From Clostridium sp. MB40-C1 (GTDB lineage: Bacteria > Bacillota > Clostridia > Clostridiales > Clostridiaceae), in contig NZ_CP133189.1 of the NCBI RefSeq assembly GCF_030913655.1, positions 496,001 through 560,000 of the forward strand: DNA of 64,000 bases. Reading direction: 5' to 3'. Numbering within the stretch: position 1 is the first letter of the stretch; every line of letters begins with the position of its first letter. Positions 8,907-18,492 of the stretch are shown piece after piece. The notes beneath the pieces are model-generated. The model was not told the DNA's origin. It ran no database searches and saw nothing but the letters and a program-made list of their open reading frames with translations. A program made the translations under genes and the position numbers.

Positions 8907-9674
8907 TTGAATTGCTATAAAGAATTTTCAAGTATATATGACAGACTTATATACAATGATATTGATTATAAAAAGATGGGCAAATCTATAATTGGTATAT
9001 GCAAAAAGTATAATATTCAAAACAACGATTATCTAGATTTAGCCTGTGGAACAGCAAATGTTACAAAGGAAGTTGGCAAAAACTTTAAAAATATTTGGGC
9101 TGTAGATTTATCCTGTGATATGTTAGGTATAGCATCAGATAAATTAAGAGAAGAAAAAATAAAGGCAAAGTTAGTATGTCAGGATATGAGTGAGCTAAAT
9201 TTAATAAAGAAATTTGATTTAATAACTTGTGTTTTAGATTCTACAAATTATATTACTGATGAAAATGAATTAGAGAATTACTTTAAAAAAGTACATTATC
9301 ATTTAAAAGATAATGGAATATTTATTTTTGATATAAATTCTTATTATAAAATTACTGAAGTTCTAGGAAATAACATATATAATTATGATGATGAAGAAAT
9401 AGTATATGTATGGGAAAATATATTAGAAGATGACATTGTAACCATGTATCTTACATTCTTTGTCAAAGAGGGAGAATTATATAAGCGATTTGATGAGGAA
9501 CATGAAGAGAAAGCTTATAGTGAAGAATTTTTAGATAACCTTCTAAATAAAATAGGTTTTGAAATTTTAGAGAAATTAGATAATTATAATGATAATAAAA
9601 TTTCAACTAAAACAGAGAGAATAGTATATATACTTAGGAAAAAAATATCAGGGGGAAATAATAATGAAAGATAA
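8907..9674 (+). CDS. Class I SAM-dependent methyltransferase
   Basis: The 255-residue protein has a Rossmann methyltransferase core. The SAM-binding motif [11 protein letters not shown] is near residues 43-53, the acidic post-I residue is in AVDLS, and [13 protein letters not shown] is motif IV. The target is unknown; small molecules are typical of this group. The start is TTG 8907, preceded by ATGGGGG 6 bases away, since the next in-frame ATG would delete the SAM motif. The 3' end overlaps hslO by 11 bp, indicating translational coupling. Upstream, 8697-8906 holds only AT-rich DNA. Confidence 0.85.
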   Translation: MNCYKEFSSIYDRLIYNDIDYKKMGKSIIGICKKYNIQNNDYLDLACGTANVTKEVGKNFKNIWAVDLSCDMLGIASDKLREEKIKAKLVCQDMSELNLIKKFDLITCVLDSTNYITDENELENYFKKVHYHLKDNGIFIFDINSYYKITEVLGNNIYNYDDEEIVYVWENILEDDIVTMYLTFFVKEGELYKRFDEEHEEKAYSEEFLDNLLNKIGFEILEKLDNYNDNKISTKTERIVYILRKKISGGNNNER

Positions 9675-10545
9675 ATTAATAAAAGCTGTTGCAAAGGAAG
9701 GTCAAGTTAGAATAATAGTGGCTACAACAACTAACTTAGTTAATGAAGGAGTTAAATTACATAATTGTGCTCCAACGGCGGCTGCTGCTTTTGGAAGAAT
9801 GTTAACTGCAGGTAGTTTAATGGGTTCTATGTTGAAATCTGAAAAGGACGCTGTAACTTTAAAAATTTCAGGAGGAGGTTCTGCGCAGGGGGTAGTGGTC
9901 ACTTCTCATAGTAATGCTGGAGTAAAAGGATATATCGGAAATCCGAATGCTGATTTGCCACCTAATGATTTGGGAAAACTAGATGTAAGTGGAATTATTG
10001 GGAAAGATGGAAATTTATTTGTCATAAGAGATATGGGTTTAAAAGAACCATATGTAGGTCAAGTACCTATATACACTGGAGAAATAGGTGATGATCTTGC
10101 TTATTATTTTACTGTATCTGAACAAGTACCTACTGCAGTCGGATTAGGAGTCCTTGTAGATAAAGATTTAAGCATCAAATATGCAGGGGGACTGATAATT
10201 CAAATGATGCCAGGTGCAGATGAAATGCTAGCTGATCTCATAACTTTTAGACTTCAAGATTTAGGATCTATAACAAAAGCTATGTCTGATGGAAAAAACG
10301 CAGAGGACATATTAAATTTCTTATTTGATGATATGGGAATAAAAATATTAGACACTATGGAACCTATGTATAAATGTGACTGTTCGAAAGAAAGAGTTGA
10401 AAGAGCTTTAATAAGTTTGGGAAGAGAACAATTAAAAGAAATACGTGATGAAAATAAAACTGAAGAGCTTAAATGTCATTTTTGTAACAAAAGTTATAAA
10501 TTTACACCAGAGGAAATTGAAGAAATTTTAAAAGAATTAAATTAG
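9664..10545 (+). CDS. hslO: Hsp33 redox-regulated chaperone
   Basis: The 293-residue holdase is activated by oxidative unfolding: reduced Hsp33 binds zinc through four cysteines, and peroxide with heat releases zinc. The four cysteines are Cys238 and Cys240 (CDC) and Cys271 and Cys274 (CHFC), as expected at the C-terminus. The N-terminal domain shows [20 protein letters not shown] and [16 protein letters not shown] 9664 lies within the end of the methyltransferase gene, with AGGGGG 6 bases upstream, so the two form an operon. Confidence 0.97.
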   Translation: MKDKLIKAVAKEGQVRIIVATTTNLVNEGVKLHNCAPTAAAAFGRMLTAGSLMGSMLKSEKDAVTLKISGGGSAQGVVVTSHSNAGVKGYIGNPNADLPPNDLGKLDVSGIIGKDGNLFVIRDMGLKEPYVGQVPIYTGEIGDDLAYYFTVSEQVPTAVGLGVLVDKDLSIKYAGGLIIQMMPGADEMLADLITFRLQDLGSITKAMSDGKNAEDILNFLFDDMGIKILDTMEPMYKCDCSKERVERALISLGREQLKEIRDENKTEELKCHFCNKSYKFTPEEIEEILKELN

Positions 10546-10628
10546 AATCATGCAAAAATAAAAAAATAGTGATTTTTTAACTGAAATATGTTAACATGTA
10601 AAGAGTTATCTTAAATTCAATAGAGTAT

Positions 10629-10657
10629 TTGACATTTATATGCAAATATGATAATAT
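10629..10657 (+). promoter_or_regulatory. Probable oppA operon promoter
   Basis: TTGACA, 17 bases, TAATAT (or TATAAT with 19). It implies a leader of about 285 bases before the GTG of oppA. The 403-bp gap 10546-10948 otherwise shows a weak A/T stem at 10560-10578 after hslO and no recognised riboswitch. Confidence 0.6.
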
Positions 10658-10948
10658 AATAAAAATAAAATGTGAAAATTGAGTAATTGTTAAATAAATT
10701 AACGTTTATATTCAAAATTAATTTTTAAATAAAGTTAAATTTAAAATGTTTTAAGAAGTTACAAGAATTATTTGTGAATTTTTTGCAGTTACAAATTTCT
10801 CTTACATAAATTATTTATAATAAAGTGACTACTAATAGGGTGGATTTATTATAATGTCTAAATTAATTATATTAGCTTAATATAGTTACAAAGCTTATTA
10901 TATTATATGAAATATAAAAATAATATTAAATATTAAGGGGGAGTATTA

Positions 10949-12610
10949 GTGAAAAGGAAAAGAATACTAGTTTCGCTTTTGGCTGCAGCTGTTATAACAA
11001 CTACAGTATTAACTGGTTGTGGGGGCAGTGGAGGCAGCAAAGAGGGAGGTAAAGGTGGTAAAGAAGTAGTGTTGAATTTAGACAGTCCAGCAATTAGAAC
11101 ATTAGATTCAGCAAAAGCTACTGATTCAGCTTCTTTTAATGCTATAACCGCTTCTTTTGAAGGATTATTGAGAGCGAACAATGAAAAACCAGAAGCAGCA
11201 GGGGCAGAAAAATGGGAAGTGTCAAAAGATCAAAAAACTTACACATTCCATTTAAGAGACCAAGAATGGTCAGATGGTAAAAAAGTTAGTGCAAAAGATT
11301 ACGAATATGCATGGAAGAGAATTTTAGATCCTAAAACTAAATCACAATATGCTTCTTTCTTATTAGGAATAAAAAATGCAGATAAATTCTACAAAGGAAA
11401 AGCAACAGCAGAAGAATTAGGAATAAAGGCATTAGATGATAAGACATTTAAAGTTGAACTTGAACAACCAATTCCATATTTCTTAGAGATGACAGCATTT
11501 GCATTACTTGTGCCTGTAAGACAAGATGTAGTAGAAGCGCAAGGAGATAAATATGGTACAGATGTTACTAAAATGGTATTTAATGGACCATTTGCATTAA
11601 AAGAATGGCAAAAGGGTGCTAAGCTTTCAACAGTTAAAAATGATAAATATTATGATAAAGATAAAATAAAAATTGATAAAGTTAATTTCCTAGTAATCAA
11701 AGAATTACAAACAAAATATCAAATGTTTGCAAATAAAGAATTACAGGTTATACCTGCTACTGGAGAGTATGCAGAAAAGCTTAAAAAAGATGGTGAAGCA
11801 GGAAAGTGTGATTATGTAGAAGATGTAGCTCCATCAGCATTCTATATGATGTATAATCAATCAGGAAAGAATAAGCTTCTTACTAATTCAAAAATAAGAC
11901 TTGCACTATCATTAGCTATAAATAGAGAAGATTATGTAAATAAAGTTTATAAGAGAGGCTTTGTTGCATATGGTTTAATGCCAACAAAATTACTATGTGG
12001 TGATAAAGAATATAGACAAATGGTTCAAGAACCATTAAAAGAGTTAATGGGCAAAAAAGATCCTAAAGCTTTATTTGTGGAAGGATTAAAAGAACTTGGT
12101 CTTGATCCAGATCCAGCTAAACATACATTAAGATTTTTACCACAAGATAGTGGTGCATTCGAAAAACAATCAGCTGAATTCTTCCAAAATACTTGGAAAC
12201 AAAAAATAGGAGTTAACTTTAAAATTGATACAGCGGCTAGTTTTGCAGATTACTTAAATAAGTCACTTAGTGGTGATTTTGAAGTAGCAATGTCAGGTTG
12301 GGGTGCTGACTATAATGATCCTTATACATTTATAGAACAATTCCAAAAAGACAATGGAAACAACCATGGAAAATATAACAATCCAAAATATGAAGAATAT
12401 ATAAAACAATCAATTGGAGTAACTGATACTGCTAAGAGAACAGAAATATTTAAGAAAGCTGAAAGGTTACTTGTTAATGAAGATGCAGGTATAGCACCTT
12501 TATTCTACAAGGATAAGAGATATGCTACTCAAAAAACTGTAAAAGGAGTTCAATATCCAGCATTTGGTGGAATATATGAACTTAAATGGGCTTCTGTAGA
12601 AGAAAAATAG
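10949..12610 (+). CDS. oppA: Oligopeptide ABC transporter substrate-binding lipoprotein
   Basis: The 553-residue family 5 extracellular solute-binding protein would be anchored to the membrane by lipid on Cys24: a basic start (KRKR), a hydrophobic core, then lipobox LTGC and a Gly/Ser-rich linker. Typical features include TYTFHLRDQEWSDGKKVSAKDYEYAWKR near 90-115 and WGADYNDPYTFIEQF near 445-460. The start is GTG 10949 with AAGGGGGAG upstream. It is the first gene of oppABCDF; a strong hairpin after it (12643-12681) should keep binding-protein mRNA more abundant than the permease genes. Peptides are the likely cargo; the precise specificity is not readable. Confidence 0.94.
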   Translation: MKRKRILVSLLAAAVITTTVLTGCGGSGGSKEGGKGGKEVVLNLDSPAIRTLDSAKATDSASFNAITASFEGLLRANNEKPEAAGAEKWEVSKDQKTYTFHLRDQEWSDGKKVSAKDYEYAWKRILDPKTKSQYASFLLGIKNADKFYKGKATAEELGIKALDDKTFKVELEQPIPYFLEMTAFALLVPVRQDVVEAQGDKYGTDVTKMVFNGPFALKEWQKGAKLSTVKNDKYYDKDKIKIDKVNFLVIKELQTKYQMFANKELQVIPATGEYAEKLKKDGEAGKCDYVEDVAPSAFYMMYNQSGKNKLLTNSKIRLALSLAINREDYVNKVYKRGFVAYGLMPTKLLCGDKEYRQMVQEPLKELMGKKDPKALFVEGLKELGLDPDPAKHTLRFLPQDSGAFEKQSAEFFQNTWKQKIGVNFKIDTAASFADYLNKSLSGDFEVAMSGWGADYNDPYTFIEQFQKDNGNNHGKYNNPKYEEYIKQSIGVTDTAKRTEIFKKAERLLVNEDAGIAPLFYKDKRYATQKTVKGVQYPAFGGIYELKWASVEEK

Positions 12611-12642
12611 TTTTAATGTAAAGTAAATATATTTTTAAAAGT

Positions 12643-12681
12643 AAATACTACAACAGGATGATTCCTGTTGTAGTATTTGTA
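12643..12681 (+). terminator. Hairpin after oppA (partial terminator / mRNA stabiliser)
   Basis: A perfect 16-bp stem with a 4-base loop, arms at 12643-12658 and 12663-12678, followed by a short broken T-run. Its inner core is ACAACAG / CTGTTGT. Confidence 0.7.
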
Positions 12682-12786
12682 TAATTTGTTAGATAATAAT
12701 ATATACATATTTTAAATTAAGCTTGAAGTAAATTTTAGCTTAATTACCTAAAGATTTTATCTAAATACAATTTAATTTTATTTTTT

Positions 12787-12818
12787 TATTACAACAGAGT
12801 TGTGTCTCTGTTGTAATA
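12787..12818 (+). promoter_or_regulatory. Second hairpin, just upstream of oppB
   Basis: A 13-bp stem (12787-12799 with 12806-12818) ending about 12 bases before the oppB ribosome site. It repeats the ACAACAG / CTGTTGT core of the hairpin after oppA, so the two could exchange arms. Confidence 0.5.
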
Positions 12819-12843
12819 TTGTTTGAAGGGAAGGAGGATAAAA

Positions 12844-13794
12844 ATGTTAAAATATATACTTAAAAGAATAGGATACATGATATTAACATTATGGGTGGTT
12901 GTTACAGTAACATTCTTTTTAATGAATACTATGCCTGGAGATCCTATAACTGCTCAAACTAAACAGTTACCAGCAGAAATTCAAGCTAGTTTAAGAGAGC
13001 AATATGGTTTAAACAAGCCTGTGCCTCAAAGATATGTTCTCTACTTAAAAAATATAGCTAAAGGAAATTTAGGTGATTCTTTTGTAACCCCAGGTTATTC
13101 TGTTGGACAAATTGTAAAAGATAAATTCCCAAATTCAGCAAGGCTTGGTCTTCAAGCTGTATTTGTAGGGGTAATACTAGGAATTATTTTAGGTATCATT
13201 GCTGCCTTTAGAAGAAATACTAAAGTAGATTATATAGTAATTTTCCTTGCAATATTAGGGGTATCTATTCCAAGCTTTGTACTTGCAGCATTACTTCAAA
13301 AAGTTCTTGGAGGAAAGGCTGGACTTCCTATTGCTGGTTGGTATAGTACTGGAGAAGGCTTGACAGGATTAAAATATACTGTATTACCTACACTAGCACT
13401 TTGCTTCAGTAGTATTGCAACTTATGCAAGATACATGAGAACTTCTGTTTTGGATGTAATAAGTCAAGATTATATTATGACCGCAGAAGCAAAAGGGGTT
13501 TCTAGAAAAGCTATAGCATGGAAACATATTATAAGAAATGCTATATTGCCTATAATTACAATATTAGGACCACAAGTTGCAGCTATTTTAACAGGATCTA
13601 TTGTAATTGAAAGAATTTTCTCTATTCCAGGTCTTGGTAATTCAATGATAGATGCTATTATGACTAACGATTACAATGTTATAATGGGACTTACAACGTT
13701 CTATGCAGCTTTGTATATTATTTCATTGTTAATTGTTGATATAATGTACTCTGTAGTAGATCCAAGAATAAGATTAACTGGTCAAAAGAGATAG
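12844..13794 (+). CDS. oppB: Oligopeptide ABC transporter permease OppB
   Basis: The 316-residue inner permease subunit has one N-terminal transmembrane helix (about 9-31), a periplasmic-side segment including MPGDPI, and five further helices in the BPD_transp_1 domain. The EAA loop that docks with the ATPases reads EAKGVSRKAIAWKHIIRNAILP near 217-240. ATG 12844 is chosen because AAGGAGG lies 6 bases upstream; an in-frame TTG at 12823 lacks a site. It is followed after 14 bp by oppC. Confidence 0.95.
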   Translation: MLKYILKRIGYMILTLWVVVTVTFFLMNTMPGDPITAQTKQLPAEIQASLREQYGLNKPVPQRYVLYLKNIAKGNLGDSFVTPGYSVGQIVKDKFPNSARLGLQAVFVGVILGIILGIIAAFRRNTKVDYIVIFLAILGVSIPSFVLAALLQKVLGGKAGLPIAGWYSTGEGLTGLKYTVLPTLALCFSSIATYARYMRTSVLDVISQDYIMTAEAKGVSRKAIAWKHIIRNAILPIITILGPQVAAILTGSIVIERIFSIPGLGNSMIDAIMTNDYNVIMGLTTFYAALYIISLLIVDIMYSVVDPRIRLTGQKR

Positions 13795-13808
13795 GGGGAT
13801 ACAATAGA

Positions 13809-14726
13809 ATGGCAGAATTAAACAAAGATATGTTTGAGATAGTAGGCTGCAATGACCATGATTCTGAATCAATAGTTAGGCCTAATATAACTTATTGGCA
13901 AGATGCCTGGAGAAGATTAAAACAAAACAAAATAGCTATATTTTCTATGATTTTGTTAGGAATAATAGTTTTTATGTGTATAATAGGACCATATATAACT
14001 AAACATCCATATACTGAGCAAAATATGAACAATCTTAATCTTGAACCAAATTCAGAGTATTGGTTTGGTACTGATAACTTAGGAAGAGATTTATTTTCTA
14101 GACTTTGGATAGGTGGAAGAGTTTCTATAGCAATCGGAATTGTTGGTACTATTATTGAAGTTGTAGTTGGATGCTTATATGGTGGTATAAGCGGATACTT
14201 TGGTGGAAAAATAGATAATGTAATGATGAGAATAGTTGAAGTTTTAATGAGTATACCTTATATGATAGTTGTAATTGTAATTGCTATTGTCTTAGGAAAG
14301 GGGATTGTACCTCTTTTAATAGCTTTGTGTATAACAGGGTGGACAGGTATGGCTCGTATGGTTAGAGGACAAGTCATGCAACTTAAACAATCAGAGTATG
14401 TACTTGCAGCTCAAGCGTTAGGAGCAAGTTCAAGGAGAATAATACTAAGACATTTAATACCAAATACAATAGGAATTATTATAGTTTATATGACTTTTGA
14501 TATACCAGGTTTTATATTTGCAGAAGCATTTTTAAGCTTTGTAGGATTAGGTATACAACCTCCAAATACAAGTTGGGGAGCGATGTGTTCTTTTGGGCAA
14601 GCTGTAATGGACTTTTATCCGCATGAACTTTTCTTCCCAGCTATAACAATATGCTTAACAATGTTGGCATTTAACTTATTAGGTGATGGATTAAGAGATG
14701 CTCTAGATCCAAAACTTCGTCAGTAA
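13809..14726 (+). CDS. oppC: Oligopeptide ABC transporter permease OppC
   Basis: The 305-residue second permease subunit has an N-terminal OppC_N region (WQDAWRRLKQNKIAIFSMILL), a first helix near residues 45-65, the GTDNLGRDLFSRLWIGGRVS motif typical of OppC, then the permease domain. The EAA loop reads AAQALGASSRRIILRHLIPN near 196-215. ATG 13809 follows AGGGGGATA. It is directly followed by oppD after 13 bp. Confidence 0.96.
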   Translation: MAELNKDMFEIVGCNDHDSESIVRPNITYWQDAWRRLKQNKIAIFSMILLGIIVFMCIIGPYITKHPYTEQNMNNLNLEPNSEYWFGTDNLGRDLFSRLWIGGRVSIAIGIVGTIIEVVVGCLYGGISGYFGGKIDNVMMRIVEVLMSIPYMIVVIVIAIVLGKGIVPLLIALCITGWTGMARMVRGQVMQLKQSEYVLAAQALGASSRRIILRHLIPNTIGIIIVYMTFDIPGFIFAEAFLSFVGLGIQPPNTSWGAMCSFGQAVMDFYPHELFFPAITICLTMLAFNLLGDGLRDALDPKLRQ

Positions 14727-14739
14727 GGGGGAATAGACA

Positions 14740-15759
14740 ATGGATAAATTATTAGAAGTAAAAGATTTAAAAGTTTCTTTCCACACGTATGCTGGTGAAG
14801 TTCAATCAGTTAGAGGAGTAAGCTTTGATTTAGAAAAAGGTGAAACTTTGGCTATAGTTGGAGAGTCTGGTTGTGGAAAAAGTGTAACATCTAAAAGTTT
14901 AATGAGACTAATACCTACTCCGCCAGGAGAGATAAAAGAAGGATCAAAAATATTATTTGATGGAAAAGATATATTAGCTATGTCTGATAAGGAATTAAGA
15001 AGTGTTAGAGGTGGAGAAATAAGTATGATTTTCCAAGATCCTATGACTTCTTTAAATCCAACAATGAAAATAGGTAAACAAATAGCTGAAAGTTTAATCA
15101 TTCATAGAGGAATGAAGAAAGAAGATGCTCTTAAAGAAGCAGTAGAAATGTTAAGACTTGTTGGAATACCAAACCCTGATCAAAGGGTTAACCAATACCC
15201 TCATGAATTTTCAGGTGGTATGAGACAAAGAGCTATGATAGCTATAGCACTTGCTTGTGATCCAAAAGTTTTAATTGCAGATGAACCTACTACAGCATTG
15301 GATGTTACAATTCAAGCTCAAATAATGGAGCTTATGAACGATCTTCAGAAAAAGTTAGGAACAGCTATTATATTAATAACTCATGATCTTGGAGTTGTTG
15401 CTAGTATAGCGCATAAAATCCAAGTAATGTATGCGGGACAGATTATAGAAAGAGCGACAACAGATGAATTGTTTGATAATCCTAAGCATCCTTATACATG
15501 GGCATTACTTCAATCAGTTCCTAGATTGGAAACAAAAAATAAAGATACGCTTTACTCATTAAGGGGAACACCACCGGATTTAATTAAACCGCCAGTTGGA
15601 TGTCCATTTGCTTCAAGATGTGAATATTGTATGAAAATATGTAAAGAACAAATGCCAGAAGCTACAAAATTAACAGATACTCATGAAGTAAGTTGTTGGC
15701 TTCAACATCCTATGGCACCTAAGGTAGAAACACCAGTTGGTATTGGAGGTGCAAAATAA
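14740..15759 (+). CDS. oppD: Oligopeptide ABC transporter ATPase OppD
   Basis: The 339-residue ATPase has Walker A GESGCGKS (41-48), Q-loop FQDPMTSLNP (98-107), signature SGGMRQR (158-164), Walker B LIADEP (178-183) and the H-loop in LITHDLG. The C-terminal oligopeptide-type extension carries a Cys cluster (CPFASRCEYCMKIC) of the kind that binds an iron-sulfur cluster in several Opp/Dpp ATPases. ATG 14740 follows AAGGGGGA. Its stop overlaps the oppF start by one base (TAATG). Confidence 0.96.
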   Translation: MDKLLEVKDLKVSFHTYAGEVQSVRGVSFDLEKGETLAIVGESGCGKSVTSKSLMRLIPTPPGEIKEGSKILFDGKDILAMSDKELRSVRGGEISMIFQDPMTSLNPTMKIGKQIAESLIIHRGMKKEDALKEAVEMLRLVGIPNPDQRVNQYPHEFSGGMRQRAMIAIALACDPKVLIADEPTTALDVTIQAQIMELMNDLQKKLGTAIILITHDLGVVASIAHKIQVMYAGQIIERATTDELFDNPKHPYTWALLQSVPRLETKNKDTLYSLRGTPPDLIKPPVGCPFASRCEYCMKICKEQMPEATKLTDTHEVSCWLQHPMAPKVETPVGIGGAK

Positions 15760-16748
15760 TGAGTAAAGATAATTTAAATAACAATAAAAATGATGGAGAT
15801 TTTATACAAGTAAAAAACTTAAAGAAATATTTTAAAGTTGGAAAAAATGCTGTATTAAAAGCAGTTGACGATGTAAGTTTTAATATAAGAAAAGGTGAAA
15901 CTTTAGGGTTAGTTGGAGAATCTGGATGTGGTAAAACTACTTGTGGTAGAACTGTATTAGGTCTTTATGAAGCTACTGAGGGAGAAGTTTTATTTGAAGG
16001 TGTAGATATTCATAGCCTTAAAGGTAAAGATAAAAAGGAATTTACTAAAAATGCTCAAATTATATTCCAAGATCCATATGCCTCATTGAATCCGAGAATG
16101 ACTGTAGGGGATATAATATCAGAAGGAATAGATATACATGGAATATATACTGGAGAAGAAAGAACAAATAAAATATATGAATTGTTAGAATTAGTAGGTT
16201 TAAATAGAGAACATGCGTCAAGATTCCCACATGAGTTTTCAGGTGGACAAAGACAAAGAATAGGTATAGCTAGAGCTTTAGCTGTTGAACCAAAGTTTAT
16301 TGTCTGTGATGAGCCTATTTCAGCCCTAGATGTTTCAATTCAGGCACAGGTTGTTAACCTATTGATTAAACTTCAAGAGGAATTTGGTTTAACTTACTTA
16401 TTTATTGCCCATGATTTGTCTATGGTTAAACATATATCTGATAGAGTTGGAGTTATGTATTTAGGCACAATGGTTGAATTAACAAGTAGTGGAAAGTTAT
16501 ATGATAAACCACTTCATCCATATACACAAGCGCTTCTTTCAGCTATTCCTGTGCCAGATCCAGAAGTTGAAAAGACAAGGCAAAGAATAATGCTAGAGGG
16601 TGAGGTACCTAGTCCTATAAATCCAAAGCCAGGATGTAGATTTGCTGCAAGATGTAAGTATGTTAAAGATATATGCCATGAGCAAAGACCAGAATTAAAA
16701 GAAATTGAAAAGGATCACTTTGTTGCGTGTCATTTATTTGATGAATAG
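15759..16748 (+). CDS. oppF: Oligopeptide ABC transporter ATPase OppF
   Basis: The 329-residue partner ATPase of OppD has Walker A GESGCGKT (53-60), signature SGGQRQR, Walker B FIVCDEP, and a C-terminal Cys cluster (GCRFAARCKYVKDIC). It starts inside the oppD stop codon, showing tight translational coupling. It is the last operon gene and is followed by a long hairpin at 16787-16836. Confidence 0.96.
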   Translation: MSKDNLNNNKNDGDFIQVKNLKKYFKVGKNAVLKAVDDVSFNIRKGETLGLVGESGCGKTTCGRTVLGLYEATEGEVLFEGVDIHSLKGKDKKEFTKNAQIIFQDPYASLNPRMTVGDIISEGIDIHGIYTGEERTNKIYELLELVGLNREHASRFPHEFSGGQRQRIGIARALAVEPKFIVCDEPISALDVSIQAQVVNLLIKLQEEFGLTYLFIAHDLSMVKHISDRVGVMYLGTMVELTSSGKLYDKPLHPYTQALLSAIPVPDPEVEKTRQRIMLEGEVPSPINPKPGCRFAARCKYVKDICHEQRPELKEIEKDHFVACHLFDE

Positions 16749-16786
16749 TCAACTTAAGATATAGCTTAATCGGAAAATAATAAATA

Positions 16787-16836
16787 AAAGAAGAGATGAA
16801 ATCTAATTAGAAAGATTTTATCTCTTCTTTTATTTT
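16787..16836 (+). terminator. Terminator of the opp operon
   Basis: A stem of about 18 bp, AAAAGAAGAGAT with a matching ATCTCTTCTTTT arm, followed by a broken T-run (TTTTATTTT). Confidence 0.85.
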
Positions 16837-17017
16837 GGATATGTAAAAAATAGAGGATATTACTATTTAAAAATATTTCCAAAATATTACATATAAATGA
16901 AATTAGTGGTATAATAATTATGTATTAAAACTTTCTATTATTAGATTAATGATATGTTTTGAATTGTAATGGAACATATCTAAACTTTTAAATTATCAAT
17001 TTGGAGGGGGTTATAAT

Positions 17018-17398
17018 ATGTGTTTAAGAAGAATAAGTTTATCTATGGTGTTATTTCTTATTATATCCCTATTAATGGGATGTTCTGGTGGAAGTTATAA
17101 AATTAGCAAGGGAGACATTAAAGCATCGGATAATAGTATAAATGGCAATTATGGAAGTTTTACAGGAAACTATTTCAAAAAAGTAAAATTTGAAAAGAAT
17201 GAAGATATAAAATTTGATTTTGAAATAAGTAATATCAAAGGAAAAATTTCAGCTAAAGTTAAAGATTCACAAGAAAATACTGTAGCTGAAATAGACAAAA
17301 GTAAGTTGGTAAAAATGGACAAAGCAGATACATATACTATTCAAGTTGAAGGGGAAAATCATGAAGGTGGATTTGTTTTAACTTGGAATGTTAATTAG
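17018..17398 (+). CDS. Small putative lipoprotein
   Basis: The 126-residue protein has a type II signal peptide: basic start MCLRRIS, hydrophobic core, lipobox LLMGC with Cys22. The mature domain is all-beta in appearance, with alternating charged strands (KKVKFEKNEDIKFDFEISNIKGK) and a C-terminal GGFVLTWNVN, and resembles a small jelly-roll or Ig-like fold. No named family is recognised. ATG 17018 follows GGAGGGGG. It stands alone between the opp operon terminator and the tRNA operon. A surface-exposed membrane-anchored location is a firm inference; function is not. Confidence 0.8.
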   Translation: MCLRRISLSMVLFLIISLLMGCSGGSYKISKGDIKASDNSINGNYGSFTGNYFKKVKFEKNEDIKFDFEISNIKGKISAKVKDSQENTVAEIDKSKLVKMDKADTYTIQVEGENHEGGFVLTWNVN

Positions 17399-17525
17399 TG
17401 ATTATGAGCAGGAATTTACTGTATATTCAGAACAAAAGTGCGGTTAAATTGATAAGATAAATAGAGAAACATGGAATATAATCATGTAAAATCCATATAA
17501 ATCAGTATAATACTAATTTAGTATA

Positions 17526-17554
17526 TTGACTTTTCTCTTAGAATTTTATATTAT
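17526..17554 (+). promoter_or_regulatory. Upstream tRNA operon promoter
   Basis: TTGACT, 17 bases, TATTAT, about 130 bases before the first tRNA. A second, stronger promoter lies 100 bp downstream. The rest of the 17399-17687 gap has no gene. Confidence 0.6.
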
Positions 17555-17625
17555 AATAATGCGTTCAGGAGTTGAACAAAGACTTCTGAAAAAGCAGGAT
17601 GTAAGTCAAGAAAAAGAAAAAAGTC

Positions 17626-17654
17626 TTGACAAGATCAACTAAAAAATATATAAT
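17626..17654 (+). promoter_or_regulatory. Main tRNA operon promoter
   Basis: A perfect consensus: TTGACA, 17 bases, TATAAT. Transcription should start about 27 bases before tRNA-Val. Confidence 0.85.
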
Positions 17655-17687
17655 ATAAATTGTCGCTGAAAGAAAGCCAACCAATGT

Positions 17688-17763
17688 GGGCGCATAGCTC
17701 AGCTGGGAGAGCATCTGCCTTACAAGCAGGGGGTCACAGGTTCGAGCCCTGTTGTGCCCACCA
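17688..17763 (+). tRNA. tRNA-Val (anticodon TAC)
   Basis: 76 nt with encoded CCA. Acceptor GGGCGCA pairs with TGTGCCC; anticodon loop CTTACAA; T-loop GGTTCGAGCC. First of six tRNAs. Confidence 0.97.
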
Positions 17764-17768
17764 CATAT

Positions 17769-17845
17769 GGCCTAGTGGCTCAGTTGGTTAGAGTACCGGC
17801 CTGTCACGCCGGGGGTCGAGGGTTCGAGTCCCTTCTAGGTCGCCA
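17769..17845 (+). tRNA. tRNA-Asp (anticodon GTC)
   Basis: 77 nt with encoded CCA. Acceptor GGCCTAG pairs with CTAGGTC; anticodon loop CTGTCAC; discriminator G. Confidence 0.97.
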
Positions 17846-17848
17846 AAT

Positions 17849-17924
<76 letters not shown>

Positions 17925-17928
17925 AAAT

Positions 17929-18003
17929 GCGGGAGTGGCTCAGTGGTAGAGCGTCACCTTGCCAAGGTGAACGTCGCGAGTTCGAATCTCGTCTTCCGCT
18001 CCA
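17929..18003 (+). tRNA. tRNA-Gly (anticodon GCC)
   Basis: 75 nt with encoded CCA. Acceptor GCGGGAG pairs with CTTCCGC; anticodon loop TTGCCAA. Confidence 0.97.
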
Positions 18004-18031
18004 TTAAAATTTTAAAATTATTTTTAAATGA

Positions 18032-18105
18032 GGCGCTATAGCCAAGTGGTAAGGCATGGGCCTGCAAAGCCTCGATCCCCGGTTCAAATCCGGGTGGCGC
18101 CTCCA
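18032..18105 (+). tRNA. tRNA-Cys (anticodon GCA), copy 1
   Basis: 74 nt with encoded CCA. Acceptor GGCGCTA pairs with TGGCGCC; anticodon loop CTGCAAA. The next tRNA is a near-identical copy 42 bp downstream. Confidence 0.97.
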
Positions 18106-18147
18106 AATTTAAAAATAATAAACTAGTAAAAATTATAAAGTGTATAT

Positions 18148-18221
18148 GGCGCTATAGCCAAGTGGTAAGGCATGGGCCTGCAAAGCCTTGATCCCCGGTT
18201 CAAATCCGGGTGGCGCCTCCA
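18148..18221 (+). tRNA. tRNA-Cys (anticodon GCA), copy 2
   Basis: 74 nt, differing from copy 1 at a single visible base (C to T just after the anticodon stem). Probably a recent tandem duplication. It is followed by the operon terminator. Confidence 0.97.
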
Positions 18222-18224
18222 GTA

Positions 18225-18258
18225 AGAATCTTAGCATATGCTAAGGTTCTTTTGTTTT
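18225..18258 (+). terminator. tRNA operon terminator
   Basis: An 11-bp stem with one G-T pair (AGAATCTTAGC / GCTAAGGTTCT), loop ATAT, then a T-rich run. Confidence 0.88.
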
Positions 18259-18403
18259 ATATATGGTCTAACATAGGTGTGATTTATAGATGAAAGTTCT
18301 CAATTTGAAAGGTAATATAAGTATTAGCCAATGAAGAGTGTCTATTATAAAGTGGAATCCCAATGAAGTAGGATAGTGAAATTCTGGTCCACAGTTTAAA
18401 TAT

Positions 18404-18454
18404 AAAAAAACTACCAAGATACTATAAAATAAAAAGTATCTTGGTAGTTTTTTT
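18404..18454. terminator. Bidirectional terminator downstream of the PAP2 gene
   Basis: A long stem with arms 18404-18422 and 18436-18454 (core CTACCAAGATAC / GTATCTTGGTAG), flanked by seven A and seven T. A further inverted repeat (AGTTAGTTATA at 18460-18470 with TATAACTAACT at 18488-18498) lies between it and the PAP2 stop codon. The rest of 18259-18403 holds nothing recognisable. Confidence 0.8.
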
Positions 18455-18492
18455 ATTTTAGTTAGTTATAATGCAAGGGCATTGAATTATAA

